In this document: in pieces, positions 13,485 through 26,591 of the stretch | How positions within the stretch are numbered: the stretch's first letter is position 1 | Layout: each line of letters starts with the position of its first letter | Assembly: GCF_964275005.1 (NCBI RefSeq) | Contig: NC_092706.1 | Location: 27,313,781-27,377,780, forward strand | Origin: Diadema setosum | Taxonomy: Eukaryota > Echinodermata > Echinoidea > Diadematoida > Diadematidae | Length of the DNA stretch: 64,000 bases | Direction of reading: 5' to 3' | Program-made: the position numbers and the translations under genes | The notes under the pieces: model-generated | Databases searched by the model: none | Seen by the model: the letters and a program-made list of their open reading frames with translations, nothing else | Told to the model about the DNA's origin: nothing

Positions 13485-13620
13485 GATTTGTGTGGTTTCA
13501 GCTATCCTGACACACCCTCAGCTTCATCCTTCCCAGACTGACATATTCCATTAGACGACAGAACCAACAGTGAGTGTAAGCTATCGGACAGGCAGTGAGT
13601 GGTAGCATCGAACTGACACG
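13485..13620 (+). other. Probable 5' UTR start of the VP/OT-type receptor exon
   Basis: A good 3' splice site (pyrimidine run ending CATTACAG) ends at 13484. The segment from there to the ATG at 13621 is probably the 5' UTR part of exon 1, joined to an upstream non-coding exon that I could not place. The in-frame TAG at 13603-13605 closes the frame before the ATG. Confidence 0.4.
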
Positions 13621-14481
13621 ATGTCATGCACCGGGGAAGGATGTCATGCTCTCGGAGCAACTTATTCTACGCCCTTTTATACGTCGCCGAAAGGGGGCGC
13701 TGATTATACTGACTGGATATTCAACGACTCCGCCAACGCGTCGTCAACTGCAGATCCAACAGACAGGGATGAGATTCTGGCAATATGGGAAATCTTCTCG
13801 AGCGCATTGATCCTGCTTGTCGCCCTCTTCGGCAACTCCATCGTCGTCCACTCGCTCTGGCGACGTCGAAAGAAGCTCTCTCGCATGCATTTCTTTATTC
13901 TGCACCTGTGCATCGCTGACCTACTCACAGCAGTGCTGAGTATTTTTCCCCAGCTGCTATGGGACATTACGTATCTCTTCTACGCGCCGGATTTCATGTG
14001 TCGGCTGGTCAAGTACGGCCAGGTTTTCCCCATGTATCTATCCACCTACATCCTCGTGATGACCGCCATTGACCGCTACATCGCCATCTGCCATCCGCTA
14101 CTGGGTCTGCGAGGAGACTATACCCAGCGCATGCGCATCATGATTGCGATTGCTTACGGTATATCGTTTGTCTTCACGATACCTCAGATGATCATATTCA
14201 GGAACGTGCCGCTGGGCTCGGGCTTCCAGTGCTACGCCCAGTTCCGCTCCACATGGGGCCCTCGCATCTACATCACCTTCTTCATCACTGCCGTGTACAT
14301 AGTCCCCAGCATGATTTTGGCGGGCACCTACGGCCTGGTGTCGTACACCGTCTGGAGGAACATAGGAGGGACGCCCAACAGCGAGCTAAAGAAGAACAAC
14401 AACGCTATCAGCAACTCATCTCACGTCGTCACCACCAACGTTGATGAAGAAGATGGCGATCACGACGGGTCAGAAGTAAAG
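13621..14481 (+). CDS. VP/OT-type receptor exon 1 (N-terminus to TM5 and start of loop 3)
   Basis: This exon encodes residues 1-287, covering TM1 to TM5 and an acidic, Asn-rich third cytoplasmic loop. The donor is AAG|GTCAGT after Lys287, phase 0. If the donor is not used, the frame stays open for another 36 codons to a stop ending at 14589. Confidence 0.93.
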
Positions 14482-17213
14482 GTCAGTTTTTCCTCCTCAC
14501 TCCTCCCCCATATTCGACGGGGTCAAAGTTCGAAGGCCAGCATGACCAGCTCAAACAGATCTAACGGTTACAGTTGTAAAATAGAATAAACGTTTGCGTA
14601 TCAGAGGCAAAACCAGTTGCTCAACGCAATTGTAATCCACAGTGTCGAGAATTAAACCTTAGATGGTAAGCTCCAACTATGCAAAATTCTAACATTTTCA
14701 TCTTCAATCCCACCTGCTCTCCCGAAACTCTTCAGTTCCTCCATCTATCCAGATACTTTTATTAATTTTGCCCACTCTATTTCTTTACAGCTCTTCCCGT
14801 CATCCCTTTCCCATCCCTCCTTGTCTAAATTGGAATATTTCAAAATTCGTTGTTATCAGATTTTCTTTGAAGGATGAAAATTTTACCAGCATTGTTTTTT
14901 GATGGGTTCTTTAATTTCTCTATCAGAACAGGCTTGTTTTCTGTTAGATTGTAGCAAAGCATTGCTTTGTGGTCGTGATATACCTCTACGAATCGTAGGT
15001 TTTTATTCTAGTTTTGTTTGTTCCATTTCCATCTGAGAGGATGGTTGGATAGCGTATATTCATCTGCAATGGCTGGTCTTCTGAGGGGGTCCAGTTGGAT
15101 GTTAGGCGGCCCGGGGACCGTTTCACCTGGTCTTTGCAATGAATTAATAAAGCGGGATCTTCTACGCGTATGAGTTGTGACTCTCTTACACACGGGACCT
15201 CCATTTTATATCCTATCCGAGGGACAGAGTGTTTTGTCTCTTACGGGAGCTTCAGAAGAGTAAAGTAAAATTCATTTGGATTGAGTTGAAATAAAAAATT
15301 CTTCCTCCACTGATGACATTTTCTTCCTTGCTTTGTTGCCTTTGATAATCACCTAGGTGACGAAGACCAATAATGATAGGGCTGACCCACTATGCCGCAA
15401 ACACGGGTCGGCAGCTCGGGTCAGCAGGGCAAAGGTGAAGACCATCAAAATGACGCTGGCCATCGTGACCGTCTACGTTGCCTGCTGGACCCCGTTCGGC
15501 CTGGCCCAGCTTTGGGCCGCATGGGATCCATATGCCCCATTCCAAGGTAAGGCAGCACCAGTTCCTCAGCCAAGTCGAAAAGGTCAATGACCTATTGTTG
15601 TTCCCTTCCACACACACTCTCTCTCAGTCTCACCCTGAGTCATGTGTTTTATTTTGTATGGTTTGTTCTAAGGATTATTTTTGTTCTTTAAATAATGCTA
15701 GCTTGAAATCTCACATTGATTCTATATTGTTTCTGAGAATGTAGCAGGAAAAAAAGCTGCTGAAAATGCTTGTCCATCCAATAGTGGCGAGCCAATTGAG
15801 TCTAAAGGGACATGAGCTATCGATTCTAGCGGAATCTTCGTCAGAGGTAAAATGACAAAAAGGCATCTAAAGCAATCACAAGGGCTGCACACAACAAGCA
15901 CAGTCAGGGGAGGGCAGAGGACAAAGAATAAAGAAAACAGGAAGGATGGGTCATGAGCAGGGAGGCCAACAAGTAAGGGAGGGAGATTAAGCACGAGGAT
16001 AGACAGACAAAAGGCAGAGGTGGGTCAGTGATGATCTCAAGGATCATAGGGGGGCAACCTGTGAAGGATAGAAATGAATAGGGAGGCAACATTAAACTGT
16101 TTATGAGAAGTATGAATACATTTGAATCGGGACACTTGATGTGCGAGAAGTCACATTTTCTCTTGGGAGTAATTTTCATCATTCAGTTCAAGTATGAATT
16201 TGATAAAGCGAACAGAAAAAAAAGAGAAAATCATTTGGAAGCCCAACTGAACAATCACGATCTTCTTCTCTTTACATAATCGTGAAGTCTCGAACAATAC
16301 GACTGCAAATCCATGTGATAGATATAAATGAAATTCTGTCGTCACGGATATTACCAGACCATGACCAAACTATCAGTGATGACGAGAACGTATTTTGCTG
16401 TATAGTTACATGTTTGCCATCATTTACCATTGCCGCCATTGCAAATTCATACAAACCCAACAAAAGTCCTCATTAATCTACTAATAATAAGGTCTTCTCT
16501 ATCTGGAGCAGCCTATTCAGTGCTGCCACTGATCTACCAGAGGGCCCTGTCATCTTTACTACCCAGTACTGTTGCTAGGTACCCATTTATACACCTGGAT
16601 CGAGAGGGACATGTGGGTAAACACAGCTTGTCCAAGGACATACGAACTGGGCGGAATCGAACTCGGGTCCTCCGTTTGGGAGTCTGGAGTCTTACCCACA
16701 AGAGTCCCTTTGGGGACTCTGTTATCTATGCCACAGCACCACCGATGCAAGCACGACCCCTACACGCTGACACTAGCAGTCATTTCATCCTGAATAACTA
16801 TGTCAAGTAGCATGATTATGAATACACAGCGAATTATCAAGATACTTTGTTCAATGCTGTTAACAACTTAAACTGTTTTTCCAGGTGCTGCTTTCACCAT
16901 CATCATGCTCCTGGCCAATCTGAACAGCTGCACAAACCCGTGGATCTACCTGGCGTTCAGCGGAAACGTCAAACGAGAAACCCTGCAGACCTTTGGCTGT
17001 TTAAAGCTCGTCCAAGCCACCTCCGGCCGCTTCGGAAAGTCCAAGAACGGCCGGGACCGCTCCCCCGCCGATGATAATTCAAGTCGATACATTTCTACCA
17101 CATCCCCCACGGGCTCCAAGACGCTCTACTCGACAATGGACGCTGCGCGCGACAGAGGCAGCGGCTACTCTTGTAACTACGCCCCACCCGCTGGACATAC
17201 GAGAGATATTTAA
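13621..17213 (+). CDS. Vasopressin/oxytocin-type neuropeptide receptor (class A GPCR), 3 exons
   Basis: Spliced CDS 13621-14481, 15357-15546, 16885-17213 (459 residues, 1380 nt with stop); introns are GT-AG, phase 0 then phase 1. It should be a plasma-membrane receptor for a vasotocin/echinotocin-like peptide, probably Gq-coupled (known of the family). Seen: N-glycosylation sites N35 and N39; TM1 about 55-80; D100 in TM2; family signature [19 protein letters not shown] at 114-132 with the TM3 disulfide cysteine C127; DRY 151-153 followed by IAICHPL; C204 in loop 2; TM6 with CWTP 330-333; TM7 with SLNSC-like [10 protein letters not shown] ending in NPWIY 368-372; a Ser/Thr-rich tail ending at 459. 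The intron just after TM6 matches the known position in vertebrate OT/VP receptor genes. The ATG is the first after an in-frame TAG at 13603. A close alternative would be another member of the VP/NPS/GnRH supergroup, but the TM2-TM3 signature favours VP/OT. Confidence 0.93.
15357..15546 (+). CDS. VP/OT-type receptor exon 2 (loop 3 to TM6)
   Basis: This exon encodes residues 288-350. The acceptor is CACCTAG|GTG and the donor CAAG|GTAAGG. It holds the basic pre-TM6 segment [16 protein letters not shown] and the TM6 motif CWTP, then WDPYAPFQ at the start of loop 3. The VSRAKxxTxKMT block is shared with vertebrate V1/OXT receptors. Confidence 0.93.
16476..16745 (-). mobile_element. tRNA-derived SINE in intron 2 of the VP/OT-type receptor
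   Basis: On the minus strand the element starts GGTGCTGTGGCATAG and has a good polymerase III B box (GAGTTCGATTCCG). A body follows with TCCTTGGACAAGCTGTG, a CAGGTGTATAAATGGGTACC block, and a downstream stretch. The head is tRNA-like, and the body resembles the conserved central domains of deuterostome SINEs (Nin-DC-like, from memory). It is antisense to the host gene. Confidence 0.65.
16885..17213 (+). CDS. VP/OT-type receptor exon 3 (TM7 and cytoplasmic tail)
   Basis: This exon encodes residues 351-459. The acceptor is TTTTTCCAG|GT. TM7 carries [15 protein letters not shown], followed by helix 8 with a possible palmitoylation cysteine (FGC, C389) and a Ser/Thr/Arg-rich tail. The stop codon TAA ends at 17213. 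Confidence 0.93.
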
Positions 17214-18005
17214 CCCTAATCAGTTGGGAAACGGGTGTGACAATTATGTATTATTTTACTTAATGAGAAGTCGCCAAATCTCGGAGGGACCCAGACAACA
17301 ACAGACTTCGATCGCGAACATTTTAATGAAGTTGTGGAATGCAGCGAAGCATTACACATATGATGGACTATCTACGCAAATGCATCTAAGGAGATCCGTT
17401 ATCATCGTTTGCTAATTTGATGTAAATTTCACAAAACTTTGGAACTGTATTTTAGTAGAACAAATTGCGTATGTATGCTCAGAAAGAACTTGCTTTCGGA
17501 AATACAGTGTAGCTGCTAAATTAGTTGGCAGAGATTCACAATGAACTTTTAAGAGAACTTGATCGTTTTGAAAGAGGCTTTTAATGTTATTGTATCATAC
17601 ATTATTGTCAAGGAAAGTAAGATTCGCTCATTTTTTCTGTTTACTGCGTTGTTTGATGTATTCACTAACCTCAATCAATGTATTAACCAAGCTCAAATTT
17701 TCACTTGCGCGCACACACACGCGCAAGAAATGAAACAGGAGGTGTATTGTTATGAAAACATTGACCAAGTTCAAATGTTTATAAAATCTACTCATAGGGT
17801 TATACTTGGACATGATGTTGTGTGTCATTCCCAACATAAAGCTTATACTTGAGAGAAGTCGGAAGAAAGATTCTGTGATCATGTCGAATGATTTTTTTTT
17901 TTTTTTTTTTTTTTTAGTCAGTTATAGAACTCAAAGATATGTTGCAATGAATATTCTAGTGAATGATAACATTAGACTCAAGATTTTCTCCCACATTGTC
18001 ACTGT

Positions 18006-18011
18006 AATAAA
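18006..18011 (+). terminator. Candidate poly(A) signal for the VP/OT-type receptor
   Basis: AATAAA lies 0.8 kb after the receptor stop, and I saw no earlier canonical signal. A 3' UTR of this length is plausible but not shown. Confidence 0.25.
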
Positions 18012-19134
18012 TGTCTCATATTTACTCGTCCAACATTTAACAGTAATGAATTCGCATACGAGAAGTGGCTCACGTACAGAATCGACCGTTAGCAAGATTT
18101 GTAATCAACACCTCTGCCAGCAACGGATTGAAAATCGATTCATAGATTAATTGAATATTGATAATTGGATAAGCTATAGCCGAAACAAATGCGGAATATC
18201 AAGTTTTCGTGTTATCCCAGAGATGCATTAACATGACTAAGAAAAAAAAAATGATGTGCTCATCGTTGAGAAAGAATTCGACTACGTTAGAGAGAACAAA
18301 AACGGTACAGCTTGATCAGCAGTTTACGCATTACACAAATCATTCATTCTACAGAACACGATAACTGTACAATCTGAAAACGTATGCGATCGCACTGCTA
18401 ATGATCTATAATAACGGTATCCAGCATTCCACTACATTATTTGCTCGTAAAATATTGCTTTAATGACATAACTTCATATCTGCTAACTCGCCTGGGAGAC
18501 TATCTACGTGCTCGTAAAATCTTGCTCAGTGATACGTGGTCATATTTTTCAACCAATCTTTGGAAGCAGTTCAGTGATTATGATGATGGCAATGCTTGAC
18601 AATATGGCTACAGTATACAATACATCGATGTAATCAAAAATTTCTGCCCAGCATTCTGCGCGCATTCTGTCCCATTTCAGGCGTGCACTGCTAAGTAAAC
18701 GAAATTGCAATTACGTCATTACAACACAGCAACTATACAACTACTGCAATTGCGTCACAATATTCTTCCGCACAAATTAGTTACTGTCGGGTCGCTTTAA
18801 TAAGAAGTGGATATATGCAACTACAAACAGAATCGGACTCTATAGTATATTTCTTTTCCAATAATCAGTTCGATCATTTTGCTTTAGTTTTGTCCTAGTA
18901 GTTTTTGCTCTTTCCTCAGCATGGAGTGTGTGCTTTTACTTGACTGACGGAAAAAGATCCAAGCTATGAAATTGGAGAAGGAAAATGTTTCTACCCATTG
19001 TCATTACTTTTGCTTCCTGCTTGAAATGACTGGGTCCTCCATCTGTTCATGCATGAAGACAGTGGGTAATGATAAGCAAATAATCAACGTTGATGAAGAT
19101 GATGGGACAAACTATCACTATTTGCAGTGGCGGA

Positions 19135-19245
19135 TCCACAAAACAAAGGAAATAAAAAGAAAAAAATGAAATAAAACTCGGAAGTGGCACCAGAAATATT
19201 AATTGCGCCCCCCCCCTTTCCAGAATTCCTGGATCCGCGCCCCTG
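19135..19245. mobile_element. Short hAT-like MITE (CAGTGGCGGATCC ends)
   Basis: It is 111 bp with ends CAGTGGCGGATCCA and TGGATCCGCGCCCCTG. The CAG-starting termini suggest hAT. No clear 8-bp target duplication was found. Confidence 0.5.
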
Positions 19246-19924
19246 ATCTGGATGTTGCTATCTTTCCGAAACGCAGCTGAGGAAAGATAGCGTACACATT
19301 CAGATCGCCGAGACCAAACCAAAAGTTGACTATTTACTTTATATTCCACAGTTATATTCCCACTTTATTCCACATCTGAAACCATTTAACTGTAGGGAAA
19401 AAGACAGAGGAGGGGGGGGGGGGGAACAAACAACACAGCTAGTTAGACTAAGTGTAAAAACATTAAAACTGCAGATCTAAAATAAATGTTAGGTTTAGCT
19501 AGAGACGGAGAGTCTAGACCTATCCTGGGTAGGTATTGCTATTGGTATCCTTAGGGCTTAGGCTGCGTTTATCGGTCATATTGTTGCTAACCCCTGAACA
19601 TTCTGAAACACGAACAAGGCAAAACTCCAACAAGGCAACTAGACTACCTTACATTACGTACACGCACGGTAACATACGAGTCAATTTTAGACGTAGCTGC
19701 CAATAACAACAAATTTGTAATTATCGCGCACCGCGGCACCGTCTCACTGACGCTCGGACTATCACTTGACCTAGGTCAAAGGATATTCCACAGTGTAACG
19801 CACTTTTATTTCGTGCGTACTCAAAACTATAAGTGATCTCGCGTTTGGACTGTGTGGACTGAAGATATCAGCGAAACAAAAATGACTATCACCATAGAGT
19901 GTAACGAACTTTTCGTCGGCCTTA

Positions 19925-20044
19925 TGCCAAAAGGGCCTTAAAGAACTTCCCCTGTTATGCCAAAAGGGCACTAATAGTGTACAAAGTCTATAGCGTTTAG
20001 GACCTTTTGGCAGAACAGAGGAAGTGGTTTAAGGCCCTTTTGGC
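19925..20044. mobile_element. 120-bp palindromic MITE (TGCCAAAAGGGCCTTA ends)
   Basis: The left arm TGCCAAAAGGGCCTTAAAGA is mirrored by TTTAAGGCCCTTTTGGCA. An inner TGCCAAAAGG / CCTTTTGGCA pair gives nested inverted repeats. Confidence 0.6.
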
Positions 20045-20955
20045 ATTTATAAGACAGACGTTTTCTTCTCAGATGATGTGATGGGCAAAACTACACTTTA
20101 TAACGTGATCAGCTCTTTACCAATCCTATAGCAAGATTCTTAGTATGTGGAATATGATAATAACTATCCAAGATAAACTGAAAAAAATGTTTACCAATTG
20201 GAAATGATACATCATCAAGCGCACTGGTTGCGAAGTTTCAATGAACTGTAGATGAAATCAGAGTCGTCATGCATTTTCAAAGCTGGGGATGTACAATGCT
20301 GGGAACAATTATTACTTTTGATTATGACTGACAATTAGAGGAAACCTGTCCCCTCGCTCGACTTGACACTATAACTGCGGGAATGTAGCAACGATGAAGC
20401 GTCGATGAGACGACAATTAATGCAAAACAATCTGACCAAAGGAAATCAAATGAGAGAATCATAATAATACGACTATGTCATACTTCCGAATTGGTACGGA
20501 CAGCAAATGAAACATCATACAGGGAAAGAAGGGGCGATTACCTTAAATCAAAATAACAATTGGAGAACCTGTCTTAAGGGAAAAGTAGACGTGACCAGAT
20601 GTTCCTGCTTCTCTGCAGTACGTGCTGCAGTCTAAAAGCCTAGCCTTACAGTGAGGGAGGGGAGCAAGTCGGCAAGTTGCCTTGTTGGTATGGAACAAGA
20701 TGAAAATTTCAAGTCGAACTGTGATCGGTAGAACTAACACAAGGCACCTGTGTAGTCATAACAAAATTGATGGGTCTGGTAACATGGCGCATTTTCGTCG
20801 AGAGGGTTAAAGTACTGTGCACGATCTCGGAAATAAAAAAAAAAAAGTTATGCGGTATAAAGGGACATCCGGGTGTGCTCTATACGTATCATCCTGCTGG
20901 GGATTACTTTTTTTCTTCTTCTGGAGGTCCATGAGAACAAGCGCCCAGAACACTG

Positions 20956-21275
20956 TTCCATGAAAGTTGTCATCGCTGTCAAGTTGTCCGTCTCTGACAG
21001 TTACCATAGGAACAGCCAGTGACCATTGGGTCCATTTCATGAAAGTCTTGTTAAGCGACTTTCCGCTCATAAAACGCACTTATGAGAGACCTCATGAAAT
21101 GGATTTTACTTTACTACATAGCTACATAGTGAGCGCCTTTGAGATTTATGTGAAGACTTTTTTTTTTTGTGATGACTTCATGAAACGAACCCCTCAGAGC
21201 TTCTCAGCCGATCAAAACTAAGGATTTTTACTGAAATTGTCAGATATTGACAATTTCATGAAACGGTACCCTGGT
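20956..21275. repeat. TTTCATGAAA-bounded repeat cluster
   Basis: It contains a series of CATGAAAGTTGTCATCGCTG, CATTTCATGAAAGTC, CTTCATGAAACG and AATTTCATGAAACGG pieces in both orientations. It is related to the fold-back at 23662-23809. Unit boundaries are unclear. Confidence 0.4.
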
Positions 21276-23453
21276 CATGCTGGTGTATTCTTGAATTAAT
21301 CATGCAGCAATGAATGGAGTATTAAGACTAGATTAGGAGAAATGCCACTTTATGCAGAACACAAACTACAGCATTGGGCTTTGCTAACAGCGATGAATAT
21401 TAATTTTCGTGTTGTGTAAAATCTATGAACTCACAAACTCCCCCTTTACTTGTTCAGTTTCGCTGCTGCCGTTTTGTTGTTGTTGTTGTTGTTGTTGTTC
21501 GCCTTACGTTCGATTGAGATTTATTCTTATTTCGGGTGAAAGAGACGTAAACAAGAAGGATGAATTTTAACACGAGTGAAAAGCAAAGTTATTAGTTTTT
21601 TTTTTTTTTTTTTTTATTAACGCACAAACCTTTTAATTGCTTCCCACCCCTGATCAGCCATTCACAAATGCTTGTTACAGATTCTCAGAGATTCCCCCTT
21701 AAAAGTGGTAATGGCATTAGATTTTGATCCCCTATTACGGGCTTTTGGAGGAAAAGCTGCCTGATAGCGTACGTGCAAGCAGAGTGACGCACGTGCAGCG
21801 CATGTGGCGAAATGTCTTGCGAAAATATATGTGAACTTGCACCTCAAAACAAACAAAAAGTCAGACAGGAATTTTTAGTTCAGACCATATTCTGAAAGAG
21901 CAGACTTTAAGCTTTAAAATGATGTATAACTCAAATCAAATGGACTCTCCTAACCTATCTCAATATTGGAAAGAAAGCACAAACTCAGGAAAAGTGTGAA
22001 CTGAGAAAAGAGGCTCTGAAGTACAGTGTCTATTCAAGCGCTTAATCTTACCAACCGTGCTGGCTGTGCGATGAATGGGACAAAAAACAGGAAGTAAACC
22101 ACCAGAGTAACAACAATGAAGGGATTATCAAATCAAACTGAAATTAAGCATGCCTCTTAAACACATTCTGTCCACAATTAATGCCAACTTTCAAAGCAGT
22201 AGCACTATCCCTCCAAAAGTTATTAGAGTTGAAAGTGAAGAGTGTGGACAAGATTTCTCAGAAATGAAAAAGGGTTTCTAAAGACACACCTAATCACACT
22301 ATTCTACCAAAAATGTTCGAGATAAACTGCTAAAAAACACACTTTCCTGCCCGTTTTATGATACCAAATTTTGGCATAATGTAGAAGAAGACCTGCTCTT
22401 TCAGAAAATATGAAAAAGTCAAGTTCGGCTAGGTTGACCCATTTCACTTATTTTCAGTCCTCACGCAAAATCAGTGTGTGCGACTTTATGTTCGTTTTGA
22501 GGTGCACGGTCACATATATGTTTTTCAGGGGGTTTGAAAGTAACCTTATTTTTGGGGATTGTTCAGGAATTATTTAAAGACTACCCCTTATTAATATATT
22601 TCGGGAAAAATACAAAAAGACTCCCAATTTCAATGATTTTTCATGATTTTTCCCCAGAATTGAGCCCCTACACATATACCCCTTTCCCCCCCCCCCCCAA
22701 AAAAAAAAAATAAAAATCTGGGATTCGCATGCGGTGCAGTGAATATGTACTTGGGGGGGGGGGGTGCTCTTAATTTTTGTTTATTACATTTGCCACGATC
22801 ATCTTGTCAGTACATGAACTAAAAAAAAAAGTATTTTGCATATGAATTATAAGCCGAATTGTTACGCTTTTTTTTTTCACGTAGAAAAAAGGAATTGAAC
22901 GCGTTTGACTGTACCTTGCATATAACCTGTACAAAATGTAAATACGATTATTACGGGATAACTCATGTTAGCTACACTAGTCATACGAGCTGTAGCAAAT
23001 GTATTTTCTTATTGAAGAGGCTTGTAACATTATCAATCATTGATGACGATGCAAACTGTTTTATAGGCAGTTAATATGCAGACGTGGGCGCATGCGCGTG
23101 AATGCGTGAGTGTGAGTGTGTGTGTGTGTATGTGTGTATGCGCGTATATGCGCGTGTATATCTGCCGAGAGTCGTCAAAACGCCTTGCATAGCGGTACAT
23201 GTGGCATATTGCGTGACGTGCACCCAGAAGTATTAATAGTTTGTCTGCGTCCGGGTATCGATATTACAATTTACTAGTACGTTCAGGGCATACGGGTGTT
23301 GTGTTACCCTGCAAACATGTGCCAGTGTATTGCGTTCTAGACAGATGTCTGACGATTCTCGTAATGTAACGCTTGTTCCATTCGTTGTCTGTAAATAAAA
23401 ACATGTAAACACGGGTAACGATGCTGTACTTATGACCCGGGCAGGCCACTTCA

Positions 23454-23553
23454 CAAACAAGTAGCATCTACACATTGTACACTGCCACGCTGGCTTGCCA
23501 TTGTTTGTTGATTGGTGGATTAACTCCTCAGCATCCTCCATGGATGGATCTGC
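23454..23553 (-). pseudogene. Possible orphan zinc-finger-like exon
   Basis: After a good acceptor (TTCCCCGCAG) the minus strand reads SMEDAEELIHQSTNNG then KPAWQCTMCR. This resembles the linker and first half of a C2H2 finger as found after BTB domains. No second finger half, convincing donor or neighbouring exon was found. It may be a stray exon copy or chance. Confidence 0.2.
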
Positions 23554-23661
23554 GGGGAACGTAGAACCGCCCACTTTTTCTTTTTAATCTGCCATTTGCA
23601 AGCATTGTATTCTGATATACGTTTATCTCTCACTATTTTTCAGTATTAATATCACTGACCT

Positions 23662-23809
23662 GGGGCCTGTTTCATAAAACTTGTCATCGGTGACAAGTTG
23701 TCATAGATGTGACAAGCTACTGAAATCCTTACATCTGATTGGCTGAGAGCAAATTTGTCATAGAAACGTGGCAGTTGTCACTGATGACAAGTTTTATGAA
23801 GCGGGCCTC
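23662..23809. mobile_element. Fold-back MITE (GCCTGTTTCATAAAACTTGTCAT ends)
   Basis: The left arm has GCCTGTTTCATAAAACTTGT followed by CATCGGTGACAA; the right arm is its complement, GTCACTGATGACAAG followed by TTTTATGAAGCGGGC. It is about 148 bp with an internal CTGATTGGCTGAGAGC. Confidence 0.65.
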
Positions 23810-26591
23810 TGGTCAACAATGTCACAAAGTATCACTACGTGAAATTCAGCACCATAAACTATAGCAACCATGCACTGAACGACAAGACACAGTGTAATCA
23901 CGAAAGGGGCGTTCCATTCTAAGAATTAGATAGAGGATAGCCTACTTTACCAAAAACAAAAGAATGCTGAAACATTATCGTAACCTTTACAAAACAGGAT
24001 AAATAGGATGACGGGTGCTTTGAAAGCTTGGATATCACTTTTACTCATCTAAAGGTGGAGATCTTGACTTTTTTTTTGTCGCGGTCTCAAAACCATCGCT
24101 TCGTCGTTCCAGATTCGTCAATTGTCAGATGACATCTCTATGAATTAATTCAAATAAGGTTCTTTATCACATTCCAATTTATGCCTACACATGATATCAT
24201 AATAATGAAGTATAATCTATTCTCCTACCGCTCAGGCGAAACGATAAAGTGATTTTGGTTTCGTTGATTGTTTCTTCCTCCTTATTTTCCTCTCATGTTT
24301 TAAAAATAGATTGACAGCAGCAAATTTCGATACGATACCTGTGACGGCAAAATTACAAAGTAACATTTGCGATCCGAATTTGGGAATACATAAATATGCA
24401 ACGTTACTGATTTGAATGGCTTGAGTCAATTTGTGACTGACGCCGTTTGTGTATTCAACGTGTTTTCAGTTTCATTCCAGATTTCATTTCGGATACTGGT
24501 TTGCGCAGATCATTCACCCTAAATAAGATTCGTTTATATACACTGTCGTCGCACAATGTCTTGAACCACGTGGTCACTGTGACTTCTTTGTTCGATCCTA
24601 CATATCAAGTCATTATCATGATTATACTATTGCTATTGATACCTGATAGAGAAATGGATCCAGGACACGTATAGATTCATTTTATCTAATGAGTGTCGTT
24701 ATCACGAACTGTTATTTAGTGCAACGAATGTAGAATAACGCACATCTGATTATACTCCACACCATAAATGATAGCTATTACCTTTGCACTGTTTATACTC
24801 TCAAGAAGTTGTTAAAACTCTCAATGAATGTCCGGATACACCGAAATGTTGGAATTCACTTGAACACAATATATTTCATTAAGGGAAAGAACAAAGTAAG
24901 ATTATAATGAAATTGCAAATTAATTTCATACTAACCATCCCAAGTGATTGCAAACACATTGACATTTTTCTTGCAAAGGTTGCCGACTATAAACGTGGTA
25001 TACTTGTGACGTTCACCATAGGAAACGAAGTCAAAAGCAAAGCAGAGCAAATAAAACAATATAAAAAACAACACAGCGTTGCTTTCCAATGTTAATGTGA
25101 AGCTATGTTTCACTGTATGACAAAGGCGACAGTGGCGATTTTGGCAAAAAGAACTGAATGTATAACAAATGTAGCTGGATTGTTAATATTGTCCGGTTTG
25201 CTTGTGATTTCAAATCAATAGCTATTAATAGCCATACTTCCTGCATGAGTAATAAACTTTTTCATCCTTCATTTTTTTTTTTCAAGTCTAATTTTCAATT
25301 AAACTTTTGTGCAATCATTGTACTCTGTGGCAGTAATCATCGGGCTAAGCTCAGATAGCCTCTTGGGTGCCTAGCGAGTATCTTTGTGGCGGAAATATAT
25401 GCACAAACATTTACATCAGAAAACATTTCTGCTTTTATTTCATGCAGCAAACTTGGTATCATCCATTCCAATATTATAGGAAAAGATGTCAAGACTATGG
25501 ATACTGTTCGTTTTTTTCTACTTGTGTCATCAATCCAGCTGCAGGTATGCAAGAAAGCGAATCATACCAGTTCCGGCTTTAAAACGACGCTCAACTGAAC
25601 AAGAAGGGAATCAATAAATACTTTTCTCTACTTAAAATGTTAATGTCATGCTTTCGCTATTATGCAGTACATGGCTTAGATATTTTACACGAGTTGTTCA
25701 ATCATGCTCACAGTAATAACCCACTACTTATAACGACGTCCTTCTTGCTATAGTTTGTGGAGGACCCTCAGTTGTACATAATGATTACGGTGAGTTGCTA
25801 CATGTTACAAGTTTTCATTCGTTAAGTTTATCTTGCACTCTGACTCATGTACCATCATTTCATGCCAACGGGCCGCCGTGGGTCAGATACATCACGCACG
25901 TGATCAAACGAATAAATTAAAACATGCACTGAAAAAAAGGAAAAAAGATGTCGATGATAATCTGTTTCGTTTGCATATGAGTTTGGAAATGACTTGTGTT
26001 GGCTTGAGAGTGTGACAGTTGCATTTGAGGTATTTGAGAGGAGTAGTGATCGAACAGCGAATAAAGAGGCCAATCTTGCAATAATGTTTCAGCTACCAGA
26101 GTTATATTTTTTCATAGCTAATTCCAAATTCAACCGATAGGCATGTAAGACACCAAAAAGACAGGAAAGCAAATTTACATGACAGCCCACAACGCGCATT
26201 ACATTATGACTATTATGACGACAGACGCGAACATTCAAATGGACGGCCTTAGCTTGAACGAAGTGAAACACACGGTGTCCTTTAGATTTTCTTCACAGAT
26301 ATTTGATTGCAACATGCATAATTTATGTGTTCCATAGTGTCACGTTGACATCGGCAACTCATTATACCCTATACGTTATGCATGTATAATTGCAAACATT
26401 TAATCGTATAAAAAAGAAATGAAAATGTAAAGAAAATTCGATTACAGCCTTTGATCCTGACATTGAATAATATCACCCACCGCACCATTTTGGTGTTACA
26501 CACTATGGGTATTGTTGCTCGTCATATAAGATGGGCAACCTGATTTTGAAACACATATAATTGCAGTCACCTTATCCACCCCTTGGTCATG

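Noticed and set aside
16559-16793. tRNA gene suggested by the B box
   Set aside because: The A-box region is poor, no cloverleaf with a proper anticodon arm forms, and a SINE body follows; it is a SINE head.
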